A stretch of DNA of 59,562 nt from Synechococcus sp. AG-673-B04. Its GTDB lineage: Bacteria > Cyanobacteriota > Cyanobacteriia > PCC-6307 > Cyanobiaceae. Positions 45,769 through 53,496 of the stretch are shown here, in pieces (position 1 is the stretch's first letter; every line of letters starts with the position of its first letter). The translations under genes were made by a program, and so were the position numbers. The notes below the pieces were generated by a model. The model was given only the letters and a program-made list of their open reading frames with translations, was not told the origin of the DNA and searched no databases. Location: NCBI GenBank assembly GCA_003211235.1, contig QCTG01000004.1:1-59562 (forward strand), written 5' to 3'.

Positions 45769-47022
45769 TTGGCGGATGTTGTTGATGTGCTGGTGCTAGG
45801 GGGCGGGCCAGCTGCCCTCTGCATCGCCTCAGAGTTGAACCACTCCGGCGTTGATGTCGCTGGGATTGCACCACAACCGGTGGATGCTCCCTGGCCGAAC
45901 ACCTATGGCGTCTGGGCTGAAGAGCTGAGATCCCTTGGCCTTGAGCATTTGTTGGAGCATCGCTGGAATGACACCGTGAGCTATTTCGGTTCCGGTGGAG
46001 ACGCGGCTCAGGATCAGACCTTGGCCCACGGCATCGACTACGGCTTGTTTGATCGGCACGCACTACAACAGCACTGGCTGGCCCGTGCCCAAGGAGTGCG
46101 CTGGCATCAAGACACCGCCGAGCGCGTCGATGTGGGCTCGCTGCACACCAGCGTGGGCTGCGGGTCGGGAATGACGTTGCAGGCACGGTTGGTGATCGAT
46201 GCAACCGGCTCCCGCTCTCCCCACATCACAAGGCCGGATCAGGGACCTGTGGCCGGTCAGGCCGCCTATGGAGTGGTGGGGCGTTTTTCACGCAACCCGA
46301 TCGAGGCAGGTCGTTTCGTCTTGATGGACTACCGCTGTGATCACCTCAGTGCAGAGCAGCGCAGCGAACCACCAACGTTCCTCTATGCCATGGATCTTGG
46401 CGATGGGGTGTTCTTTGTGGAGGAGACCTCACTCGCACTGGCCCCCGGTGTTCCCAACGACGTGCTCAAGCAGCGGTTGATGCAACGTCTCGAAAAGCGC
46501 GGCGTGGAGATCACTGAGTTGATCCACGAAGAGTTCTGTCTCTTCCCGATGAATCTGCCTTTGCCGGATCGAAGCCAGCCGGTGCTGGCCTTCGGTGGTT
46601 CGGCAAGCATGGTTCATCCGGCCTCCGGATACATGGTTGGATCATTGCTGCGGCGTGGCCCAGGTCTTGCCAGAGCCATTGCGGACTGTCTGAAGAACCG
46701 TGAGCTTGGATCCGCCGCATTGGCCCGCTGCGGATGGCAGGCCCTCTGGCCTCTGGAACTGGTGCTTCGCCATCAGCTGTATCAGTTCGGCCTTGGGCGG
46801 TTGATGGGGTTCAACGAATCTCTGTTGCGCACTCATTTCGCCACGTTTTTTTCATTGCCTCAGGAGGATTGGTTCGGGTTTTTGACCAACATCCTTCCAC
46901 TGTCTCGACTGATGGCCGTGATGCTGCGCTTGTTTGCTCTGTCGCCCTGGGAGTTGCGGCGCGGGCTTGTGCTGGGCGCTCCTCGGGGTCAGCTGCCGAC
47001 CTGGGCCCAGTCCAAAGGCTGA
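45769..47022 (+). CDS. crtL: Lycopene beta-cyclase (CrtL type)
   Basis: This flavoenzyme-like cyclase makes the beta-ionone rings of beta-carotene and zeaxanthin. The dinucleotide motif is VLVLGGGPAALCIASELN (residue 7). The cyclase signature LGDGVFFVEETSLAL lies near 210 and FGGSASMVHPASGYMVGSLL near 280. It is the plant-type CrtL; beta (CrtL-b) is more likely than epsilon. TTG start at 45769, two bases after gyrA. Its 3' end overlaps the GH57 gene by 34 bases. Confidence 0.92.
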   Translation: MADVVDVLVLGGGPAALCIASELNHSGVDVAGIAPQPVDAPWPNTYGVWAEELRSLGLEHLLEHRWNDTVSYFGSGGDAAQDQTLAHGIDYGLFDRHALQQHWLARAQGVRWHQDTAERVDVGSLHTSVGCGSGMTLQARLVIDATGSRSPHITRPDQGPVAGQAAYGVVGRFSRNPIEAGRFVLMDYRCDHLSAEQRSEPPTFLYAMDLGDGVFFVEETSLALAPGVPNDVLKQRLMQRLEKRGVEITELIHEEFCLFPMNLPLPDRSQPVLAFGGSASMVHPASGYMVGSLLRRGPGLARAIADCLKNRELGSAALARCGWQALWPLELVLRHQLYQFGLGRLMGFNESLLRTHFATFFSLPQEDWFGFLTNILPLSRLMAVMLRLFALSPWELRRGLVLGAPRGQLPTWAQSKG

Positions 47023-48557
47023 ATCAGGGGGAAGAGACGGTCGTCCTGCTGCACATCTTTCATCCAGTTGTCTGGCAGTTCATCACCCGTTTCGATGGCC
47101 TTGATCAAAAGCCAGAACCGTCCGAGGTGTCGTTTGACCCGCTCCCGCGCCAGCTCTGTGGTGGTTCCGGCGCGAAGAATGAAGCTCCAATCGGATGACT
47201 GGGCCAGCAGCAGTTCACGGGCGGCTTGTTGCAACAGCTCAAGATCCCTTTCCCTGCCGACTCCTCGGCTGCAGCGATCCACCATGGCAGCGCTGGCCCT
47301 TTCCCACTCCGGAACGATCCAGGCGTTCGTGTCGTTAAGCCAGTAGTTGTGAAAGCCACCCTGTCCCCAGCTCGAGGGGCAGGGGTCACACAACTGAAGC
47401 TGGCCTGCTTGATTCAGCACATCCCGCAGTCGGGTAAAGGCGACCCCCTGGTCGGGTGCTTGGCGAAACAGTTCTGTCAGAAAGGCCGGTCCTTCGAACC
47501 ACCAATGACCGAACAGTTCAGCATCGAACGGAGCAACCAGCAGAGGGTCCGCCACCATGGTCTGTTTCAGTTGCTCCAGCTGGATTCGACGTTCCTGTAG
47601 GTAGTGACCGGCATGGAGACGCACCTGTTCAGCGGCGACCTGAGGGCTGTAGGGGTGCTTTGCTTCGAGGGGGGCACTTTGATTGGTAACGGCGTGCAGT
47701 TTGAGGCCAAGGGGTCTTGGCTGATCCAACCCCAGCGGCTGGAGGTCCTCCACAGGTAAATCCCAGCCCAGATCCCTGTGAAATTCCCGGTAGGAAGGAT
47801 GACCTGGATAGCCGTCCCGCGCTGACCACACCGGCAGGGTGGCCTCGCTGTCCCGACCGAAAAAGGCAACGCCATTGCGGCTGCAGATCGGGGCGTAGAC
47901 CCCGTAGCGCGGCCGGGGACGGGCATGCAGCAAGCCATGGCCATCCAGCACCGCGTAGCGCAGGCCTGCATCACGCATCCACTGGTCCAGGCCCTCGTAG
48001 TAGGCGCATTCCGGCAACCAGATGCCGAGTGGTCGCTCGCCGATGAGTCGCTGATGTTCACGCACAGCGGTGCGGAGTTGCCCCCTCACCGCTTCCGGAT
48101 GCTGCCGCAACAACGGGAGGTAGCCGTGCGTTGCTCCGCAGGTGAGCAGATCGACGACTTCGCGGCGTTGCAGGGCTGCAAACCGTCCAATCAGATCTGC
48201 GTCACAGGCTTTCCAAGCCTGCAGATGACGCTGCATGGTGATCGTCAGGTGGTCCACGGCGTCCCGCAGCCGCGGATCAGCTTTAGGCAGCAGGTCCAGT
48301 CGCGATTGGATCCAGGCAGGGAAGCGCCGCTTCAGATCAGCATCCGAAAGAAGCGACAGCAGGGTTGGCGAGAGCCCGATCGTGATCTTCGGCGATCTGT
48401 TCGGGTCTGCAGCAGCGTCTTCAAGACACTCAAGCAGGGGGAGGTAGCACTCGATCAAGGCCTGGAAGAACCAGTCCTCCTCCAGCGAGCCCGGTTGTGC
48501 CGATCGCACGTAGGGCAGGTGAGCGTGCAGAACAAGGGCGACCGCTCCTTGGCTCAC
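46989..48557 (-). CDS. Glycoside hydrolase family 57 protein, likely 1,4-alpha-glucan branching enzyme
   Basis: This 522-residue GH57 protein starts with VALVLHAHLPYVRSAQPG, the GH57 motif 1. The nucleophile Glu is in GIWLPECAYYEGLDQWMRDA near residue 190, and motif 4 with the acid Asp is VAPFDAELFGHWWFEGPAFL near 350. A C-terminal helical domain (SDWSFILRAGTTTELARERV) is the branching-enzyme type. It probably adds alpha-1,6 branches to glycogen. It converges with crtL and overlaps it by 34 bases. Confidence 0.9.
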   Translation of the reverse strand: MSQGAVALVLHAHLPYVRSAQPGSLEEDWFFQALIECYLPLLECLEDAAADPNRSPKITIGLSPTLLSLLSDADLKRRFPAWIQSRLDLLPKADPRLRDAVDHLTITMQRHLQAWKACDADLIGRFAALQRREVVDLLTCGATHGYLPLLRQHPEAVRGQLRTAVREHQRLIGERPLGIWLPECAYYEGLDQWMRDAGLRYAVLDGHGLLHARPRPRYGVYAPICSRNGVAFFGRDSEATLPVWSARDGYPGHPSYREFHRDLGWDLPVEDLQPLGLDQPRPLGLKLHAVTNQSAPLEAKHPYSPQVAAEQVRLHAGHYLQERRIQLEQLKQTMVADPLLVAPFDAELFGHWWFEGPAFLTELFRQAPDQGVAFTRLRDVLNQAGQLQLCDPCPSSWGQGGFHNYWLNDTNAWIVPEWERASAAMVDRCSRGVGRERDLELLQQAARELLLAQSSDWSFILRAGTTTELARERVKRHLGRFWLLIKAIETGDELPDNWMKDVQQDDRLFPLIQPLDWAQVGS

Positions 48558-48670
48558 AAACCGATCACCCAGAGGAGAGCTGAATGTAATCCGATTTGCA
48601 GCGCTTACGCCTGAACTAGACTAAGTCAACTCATAGTCATTCCGACTAAGCCCGCCGACACAGCGTCGTT

Positions 48671-50275
48671 ATGGCCAAGGATCCAGGTCGCGTCCTGATT
48701 TTCGACACCACCCTCAGGGATGGTGAGCAGTCTCCAGGGGCAAGTCTCAACCTGGAGGAGAAGCTGGCCATTGCCCAGCAGCTGGCTCGGCTCGGCGTGG
48801 ACGTGATCGAGGCGGGGTTCCCATTTGCCAGCCAGGGCGACTTCGCCGCGGTGCAGCGCATCGCCCAGCAGGTGGGAGGAGAGAACGGACCCATCATCTG
48901 TGGTCTGGCTCGTGCGTCTCAGAAGGACATCAAGGCTTGTGCGGATGCTGTCGCTCCAGCGCCTCGTCATCGTGTTCATACCTTCATCGCCACCAGCGAT
49001 ATCCATCTCGAACACAAGCTGCGCAAGAGTCGTTCCGAGGTGTTGGCAATCGTTCCAGACATGGTCGGCTACGCCCGGTCGTTAGTTGAGGATGTTGAAT
49101 TTTCCTGCGAAGACGCGGGTCGAAGTGACCCTGAGTTTCTTTACGAGGTGATTGAGGCCGCCATCCGAGCGGGGGCCACCACCATCAACATTCCAGACAC
49201 TGTCGGTTACACGACGCCGGTTGAATTCGGCAATCTGATCGCTGGCATCAATGAACATGTGCCCAACATCGCCGAGGCGGTGATTTCGGTGCATGGCCAC
49301 AACGACCTCGGCTTGGCCGTGGCCAACTTCCTGGAATCCGTGAAGAACGGGGCCCGTCAGCTGGAGTGCACCATCAACGGCATCGGAGAGCGGGCCGGCA
49401 ATGCGTCCTTGGAGGAACTGGTGATGGCGCTGCATGTGCGCCGTCGCTACTTCAACAGTTTCCTGGGGCGCCCTGAGGACAGCCCAACGCCGCTGACCGC
49501 AGTTCGCACTGAGGAGATCACCAAAACCTCACGCCTGGTCTCCAATCTCACCGGCATGGTGGTGCAGCCTAATAAGGCGATTGTGGGCGCGAATGCCTTC
49601 GCCCATGAGTCTGGCATCCATCAGGACGGTGTTCTCAAGAACCGCCTGACCTACGAAATCATTGACGCCAAGACCGTTGGTCTGAGCGATAACCGCATCT
49701 CACTAGGCAAACTCAGCGGTCGCAGTGCCGTCAGGGCTCGGCTCGAGGAGCTCGGCTATGACCTCACCCGGGAGGATCTCGATGAGGCTTTTGCTCGCTT
49801 CAAGGAACTAGCCGATCGCAAACGGGAAATCACCGACCGTGATCTGGAAGCGATTGTGAGTGAGCAGGTGCAGCAACCCGAGTCCCGTTTCCAGCTGAAG
49901 CTGGTGCAGGTGAGCTGCGGCAGCAGTCTCAAACCCACTGCCACGGTGACGCTCACGGAGGACGACGGGGCCGAGCGCACGGTTTCAGCTGTCGGGACAG
50001 GTCCTGTCGATGCTGTGTGTCGGGCTCTCAATCAACTGGCTGGTGTTCCCAATGAGTTGATTGAATTTTCCGTGAAGTCCGTCACGGAGGGCATCGATGC
50101 CATGGGCGAGGTGACCATCCGGCTGCGACGTCATGACTCGCTCTACTCAGGCCACGCGGCAGATACGGATGTGGTGGTGGCCGCCGCCATGGCGTTCATC
50201 AATGCGCTGAACCGCCTGGTCGCCGCTGAGCAACATCAGTCATTGCATCCGCAGATGGATCCTGTTGTGCTGTAG
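48671..50275 (+). CDS. leuA: 2-isopropylmalate synthase
   Basis: LeuA condenses acetyl-CoA with 2-ketoisovalerate, opening leucine synthesis. The HMGL-like motif [20 protein letters not shown] is at residue 6, and [20 protein letters not shown] near 205 carries metal-binding His residues. The C-terminal LeuA dimer/allosteric domain (from about 395) allows leucine feedback. Length (534 aa) is normal. Short GACTA/TAGTC repeats lie 23-53 bases upstream and could be a control site. Confidence 0.96.
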   Translation: MAKDPGRVLIFDTTLRDGEQSPGASLNLEEKLAIAQQLARLGVDVIEAGFPFASQGDFAAVQRIAQQVGGENGPIICGLARASQKDIKACADAVAPAPRHRVHTFIATSDIHLEHKLRKSRSEVLAIVPDMVGYARSLVEDVEFSCEDAGRSDPEFLYEVIEAAIRAGATTINIPDTVGYTTPVEFGNLIAGINEHVPNIAEAVISVHGHNDLGLAVANFLESVKNGARQLECTINGIGERAGNASLEELVMALHVRRRYFNSFLGRPEDSPTPLTAVRTEEITKTSRLVSNLTGMVVQPNKAIVGANAFAHESGIHQDGVLKNRLTYEIIDAKTVGLSDNRISLGKLSGRSAVRARLEELGYDLTREDLDEAFARFKELADRKREITDRDLEAIVSEQVQQPESRFQLKLVQVSCGSSLKPTATVTLTEDDGAERTVSAVGTGPVDAVCRALNQLAGVPNELIEFSVKSVTEGIDAMGEVTIRLRRHDSLYSGHAADTDVVVAAAMAFINALNRLVAAEQHQSLHPQMDPVVL

Positions 50276-50303
50276 GTCCAACTGATCCCCTCAAACGAAC
50301 GGC

Positions 50304-51128
50304 ATGCGCCAACTCGCCCCCCGAGTTCTTCAGCTGTTGCTGTTGATCCTGCTGGCGTTGCTGGTGCTTGCACCCCTCTTATGGCTGGTGAGCACCTCCT
50401 TGAAGGGGCCGGCGGAGAACATCTTCAGCAGTCCGCCGGCGCTGCTGCCGGTATCACCGAGCTTGGATGCGTATGCCCGTCTGTTCCGGGACAGTCCCCT
50501 GACCACCTATCTGCTCAACAGCACGGTGGTCAGCGCCCTCGCGGTGGCGGCCAACCTGTTGTTCTGCTCCCTGGCTGCCTACCCCCTGGCGCGGATGCGC
50601 TTTGCCGGACGTGGTTTGGTGCTCGGTCTGGTGGTGGCCACGATCCTGATTCCGTTTCAGGTGGTCATGATTCCGCTTTACCTGCTGATGGTGCAGCTGG
50701 GATTACGCAACACGCTGCTGGCCTTGGTGATTCCCCAGGCGGCGACAGCCTTCGGCCTGTATCTGTTGCGTCAGAGTTTTCTGGGCGTTCCCAAGGATGT
50801 TGAGGAAGCGGCGCGCATCGATGGCTGCAGTCGCCTGGGGGAGTGGTGGAACGTGATGATTCCAGCCGCGCGGGCGGATCTGATCACCCTGGCGATGTTT
50901 GTGTTCATCGGCACCTGGAGTGATTTCCTCTGGCCGCTGGTCATCCTGGATGATCCTGCGCTCTACACCTTGCCTTTGGGGCTTCAGCAGCTGTCCAGTA
51001 GTTTTTCTCTCGACTGGCGGGTGGTGGCGGCAGGATCAGTGGTCTCGATTCTTCCGGTGCTGCTGCTGTTTGTGTTGCTGCAGAAGTTCATCCTGCCCAG
51101 TTCCACCAGTGATGCCGTGAAGGGGTGA
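50304..51128 (+). CDS. Carbohydrate ABC transporter permease, MalG/GgtD type
   Basis: This inner-membrane permease of 274 residues has about six helices. The EAA loop is DVEEAARIDGCSRLGEWWNV (near 165), and the sequence GTWSDFLWPLVILDDPALYT near 205 is typical of sugar permeases (CUT1). In marine Synechococcus the best-known relative is GgtD of the glucosylglycerol importer; that is plausible but not provable from this gene. No binding protein, ATPase or second permease is next to it, so it works with distant partners. Confidence 0.88.
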   Translation: MRQLAPRVLQLLLLILLALLVLAPLLWLVSTSLKGPAENIFSSPPALLPVSPSLDAYARLFRDSPLTTYLLNSTVVSALAVAANLLFCSLAAYPLARMRFAGRGLVLGLVVATILIPFQVVMIPLYLLMVQLGLRNTLLALVIPQAATAFGLYLLRQSFLGVPKDVEEAARIDGCSRLGEWWNVMIPAARADLITLAMFVFIGTWSDFLWPLVILDDPALYTLPLGLQQLSSSFSLDWRVVAAGSVVSILPVLLLFVLLQKFILPSSTSDAVKG

Positions 51129-51134
51129 AGTCGT

Positions 51135-51344
51135 TCAGCGATCCAGCTTCACCACATCCGGTGTCTCACCATGCACCTCACCGATCCAGAGCGCGTGGGT
51201 GACTGCACCGTCATGGGTGTGGAAAATCCAGGCGTTGTCCGGCGTGTCGGAGACGCGGATCTTGGCGTCATGGCTATTCACACCCAGGTACTTTCCAGCG
51301 GATGGTGTGCGCAGCACGTAGCGCTCGGCGTACTTGGTGAACAT
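51135..51344 (-). CDS. Small conserved hypothetical protein, 69 aa
   Basis: From ATG 51344 the protein reads MFTKYAERYVLRTPSAGKYL and GVNSHDAKIRVSDTPDNAWI, then HTHDGAVTHALWIGEVHGET. It looks like a compact beta-rich domain. A longer frame to 51425 exists but its leader is poor. It lies 6 bases from the convergent permease. The function is unknown, though the composition is core-like. Confidence 0.65.
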   Translation of the reverse strand: MFTKYAERYVLRTPSAGKYLGVNSHDAKIRVSDTPDNAWIFHTHDGAVTHALWIGEVHGETPDVVKLDR

Positions 51345-51421
51345 CGACAGCACAGATCTCTGATTCAGACCTAGCGGTCCCCGTCCGTGGAGAGGAAAGC
51401 CGTTTAGGAAACCTTCGGTTT

Positions 51422-51985
51422 TCATCCCGGCAGAGTTAATAAAATGGATTTTATCCAGACCAGATCTGAAGGGGCTGTCAGGAGGATCTGGTGCCCACCG
51501 TCACGAAACCAGGGCTGCTCAAGCGGTTGTTGGTTGAGCCGGTCGGGATCTAGTCCCCAGGTCACAGAGAGATAGGTATTGACCTGCTCAGCCGTCGGGG
51601 CATCGGCCCGTTGCCAGTGAACGATTGCCAGGGCTCCCGGCCTTGAGGTGAGTGTGACCAGTTGGTGTGAGGCATTCCCATCTTCTGCAGGCTGAATTGT
51701 TTCCTTCAACTGTTCATCAACCACGTAAAGCCGCAGGTCTGGTTCACTCTCGCCTTGGTGCAATGGGTATTTGTTGAAGTAAAGCCCGCGGGCTCGATGG
51801 AACGCAGCCCCGGGTGCGCGGCTCATCAGTGCTTCGTAGGCCTCCCTCAACCGTTGGCTCGTCCCCTGTGTCATATCGGTGCTTTCCATTTCCACGATGA
51901 TGGCTTGCGTTGCGTCCAGGCGGAAGAAATGGAGCGGTGGTTGAGCGTTGATCTCTGTGTGGTTCCGATCGGTGTTGGGGTTCAC
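51422..51985 (-). CDS. Conserved hypothetical protein, 187 aa
   Basis: The protein reads from MNPNTDRNHTEINAQPPLHF to a C-terminal ILLTAPSDLVWIKSILLTLP. It is soluble-looking with mixed helix and strand (TSQRLREAYEALMSRAPGAA near 40; DLRLYVVDEQLKE near 80). No catalytic motif is recognised. Its start region overlaps the divergent thiamine-binding-type gene by about 57 bases, so the true start may be the downstream ATG (MESTDMTQGTS) at 51886. Confidence 0.6.
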   Translation of the reverse strand: MNPNTDRNHTEINAQPPLHFFRLDATQAIIVEMESTDMTQGTSQRLREAYEALMSRAPGAAFHRARGLYFNKYPLHQGESEPDLRLYVVDEQLKETIQPAEDGNASHQLVTLTSRPGALAIVHWQRADAPTAEQVNTYLSVTWGLDPDRLNQQPLEQPWFRDGGHQILLTAPSDLVWIKSILLTLPG

Positions 51986-52236
51986 TTATCGCCCAACATC
52001 GCCACCTGTAAGCGGGTGATTGAGTCAGCCGGCCTGGATCACGAGCTTGGTCCGAACGGCACGGCGATCGAAGGGCCCTGGGATGAGGTGATGGCTTGCG
52101 TGCGCGCCTGCCACGACGCTTTGCACAACATGGGTGTACGCGGGTTTACACCACGTTGAAGCTCAATACCCGCACCGATCGACGCCAGAATTTTCAGGAG
52201 AAGGTGGCCAGTGTTGAGCGGGAACTAGACCGATGA
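51929..52236 (+). pseudogene. MTH1187/YkoF-type thiamine-binding protein, frameshifted near its end
   Basis: From ATG 51929 the frame gives LSVDLCVVPIGVGVHLSPNI and later WDEVMACVRACHDALHNMGV, typical of the small MTH1187 family that binds thiamine or related molecules. It then stops at 52159 after 76 residues. The other frame continues from 52144 with VYTTLKLNTRTDRRQNFQEK and VASVERELDR to TGA 52236, which is the expected C-terminus. Adding one base in the GGG at 52142-52144 restores a 102-residue protein. It is either a real single-base loss or a sequencing error; programmed slippage is less likely. Confidence 0.8.
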
Positions 52237-52315
52237 AATCTTGAGAAGTTCCGTTTATTCGGCGACTTCAGCCGCAGCTGTTGAAACCAATGCAGATACT
52301 GATCGGTCCAGCGGA

Positions 52316-52801
52316 ATGGCTCGCTTGCCACAGGGCCTTGTGGTTCTGCTGATGGCCCTGGGGTTGGCAGCTCCGGTTCAGGCCAAGACATGGAACCGCA
52401 TCGCTAAGTTCCTCCAGTTGATTCAGACCACAGGTGTTGAGGCCTTTGTGGCCAATGATTGCCCCTCAGGACTGCTCGGGGCGTTTCATGACGGTCGGCA
52501 GGTGATCCTCCTCTGCGGGAACAATCTTCCCGATGATCCATCGCCGGTTTGGGTGGTGCTTGCCCATGACGCTGCCCATGTGATGCAGTCCTGCAAGGGG
52601 GGAACGTTGCTCCCCCCCGCTCTGCTCAGTACCGGCATGGATGAGGCACGACGTCTTCAGCCGGATGCCTTCCAGGACCTGAATCTGTATCACAGCGGTC
52701 AGCACCATGTGGAGGCGGAGGCCCGCCTGGTGCAGGCTTTGCCTCCGGATCAGGTTGTGACTCTGTTCCACACGCACTGCGCATCCCGACTTGATCAATG
52801 A
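52316..52801 (+). CDS. Predicted exported protein with an HDxAH-type motif, 161 aa
   Basis: ATG 52316 gives signal peptide MARLPQGLVVLLMALGLAAP, probably cut after VQA near residue 23. The mature part has VLAHDAAHVMQSCKGG, where HDAAH resembles an HExxH-like metal site, and further His residues in NLYHSGQHHVEAEARLVQ near 120 (a possible third ligand helix). Several Cys (NDCPSG, LLCGNN, QSCKG, THCAS) suggest disulfides. It may be a periplasmic metal-dependent hydrolase; this is inference. It overlaps the next gene by 11 bases. Confidence 0.65.
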   Translation: MARLPQGLVVLLMALGLAAPVQAKTWNRIAKFLQLIQTTGVEAFVANDCPSGLLGAFHDGRQVILLCGNNLPDDPSPVWVVLAHDAAHVMQSCKGGTLLPPALLSTGMDEARRLQPDAFQDLNLYHSGQHHVEAEARLVQALPPDQVVTLFHTHCASRLDQ

Positions 52802-53402
52802 CCCGGTCACTGTTCTGTATCGGGATCCATGGCTGCTCGTGGTGCTCAAACCCTCCGGGCTTCTGAGTCAGCCCGGGCGAGGGCCCAAGTTGCAGGACTC
52901 CCTAATCACTCGGATGCGAAGCCTTGAACCAGGCCTGCGTCTGGTACATCGCCTTGATCGTGATACCTCCGGCTTGATCCTGCTGGCGCGCAGCCAGGAC
53001 AGTCTGCGACGGTGCAGCGAGCTGTTTGCCAGGCGCCGTGTGAACAAGCTCTACGAAGCGGAAGTGGTGGGTCGACTGGAGGGAAGCGGGCGGATCGAGA
53101 ACCGTCTGGCCCGGTTGCAGCGTGATCCTCCTCGCTATGGGTCCCATCCGGAGGGCCGCCTGGCCGTCACCCTGTGGCGAACCCATGCCTTGCTCCAGTT
53201 GTCCACAAAACTGTGGATGCGTCCAATCACCGGAAGATCCCACCAACTCCGAGCCCATCTGGCGCAGCTGGGGCATCCGATCCTGGGTGATCCGATCTAT
53301 GGGTTGAATTCCATTGGTCCGCTTCGGCTCCATGCCCGAGCCCTGGCTTTGCCGCACCCATTCACTGGCCGGCGTTTACGTGTTTGTTCGCCTGGCGGGT
53401 GA
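52791..53402 (+). CDS. RNA pseudouridine synthase, RluA family
   Basis: This enzyme isomerises uridine to pseudouridine in rRNA or tRNA. The catalytic motif II with its Asp is LRLVHRLDRDTSGLILLARS (near residue 55), and the family C-terminal motif is PITGRSHQLRAHLAQLGHPI then LGDPIYG near 160. There is no S4 domain, so it is the short RluA/TruC form. The only sensible start is a TTG at 52791, overlapping the preceding stop. Confidence 0.92.
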   Translation: MINDPVTVLYRDPWLLVVLKPSGLLSQPGRGPKLQDSLITRMRSLEPGLRLVHRLDRDTSGLILLARSQDSLRRCSELFARRRVNKLYEAEVVGRLEGSGRIENRLARLQRDPPRYGSHPEGRLAVTLWRTHALLQLSTKLWMRPITGRSHQLRAHLAQLGHPILGDPIYGLNSIGPLRLHARALALPHPFTGRRLRVCSPGG

Positions 53403-53409
53403 TCGGATC

Positions 53410-53444
53410 AACGAAAACCCTGCATTTGATGATGCATTTTCGTT
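53410..53444. terminator. Bidirectional terminator between convergent genes
   Basis: AACGAAAA and TTTTCGTT are perfect inverted repeats, with an inner TGCAT/ATGCA pair and a three-base bulge. A-rich and T-rich arms appear on both strands. It sits between the pseudouridine synthase and the 7TM-HD gene stops, fitting a shared terminator. Confidence 0.65.
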
Positions 53445-53496
53445 GTAGAGCACGATCCAGCTCTCAATCTTGGTCCTGATTTTCAGGCCACTCACG

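Noticed and set aside
52136-52159. Programmed -1 frameshift in the thiamine-binding-type gene
   Set aside because: GGG TTT is preceded by C, not a standard slippery heptamer, and no stimulatory hairpin is clear just downstream; simple base loss is more likely.
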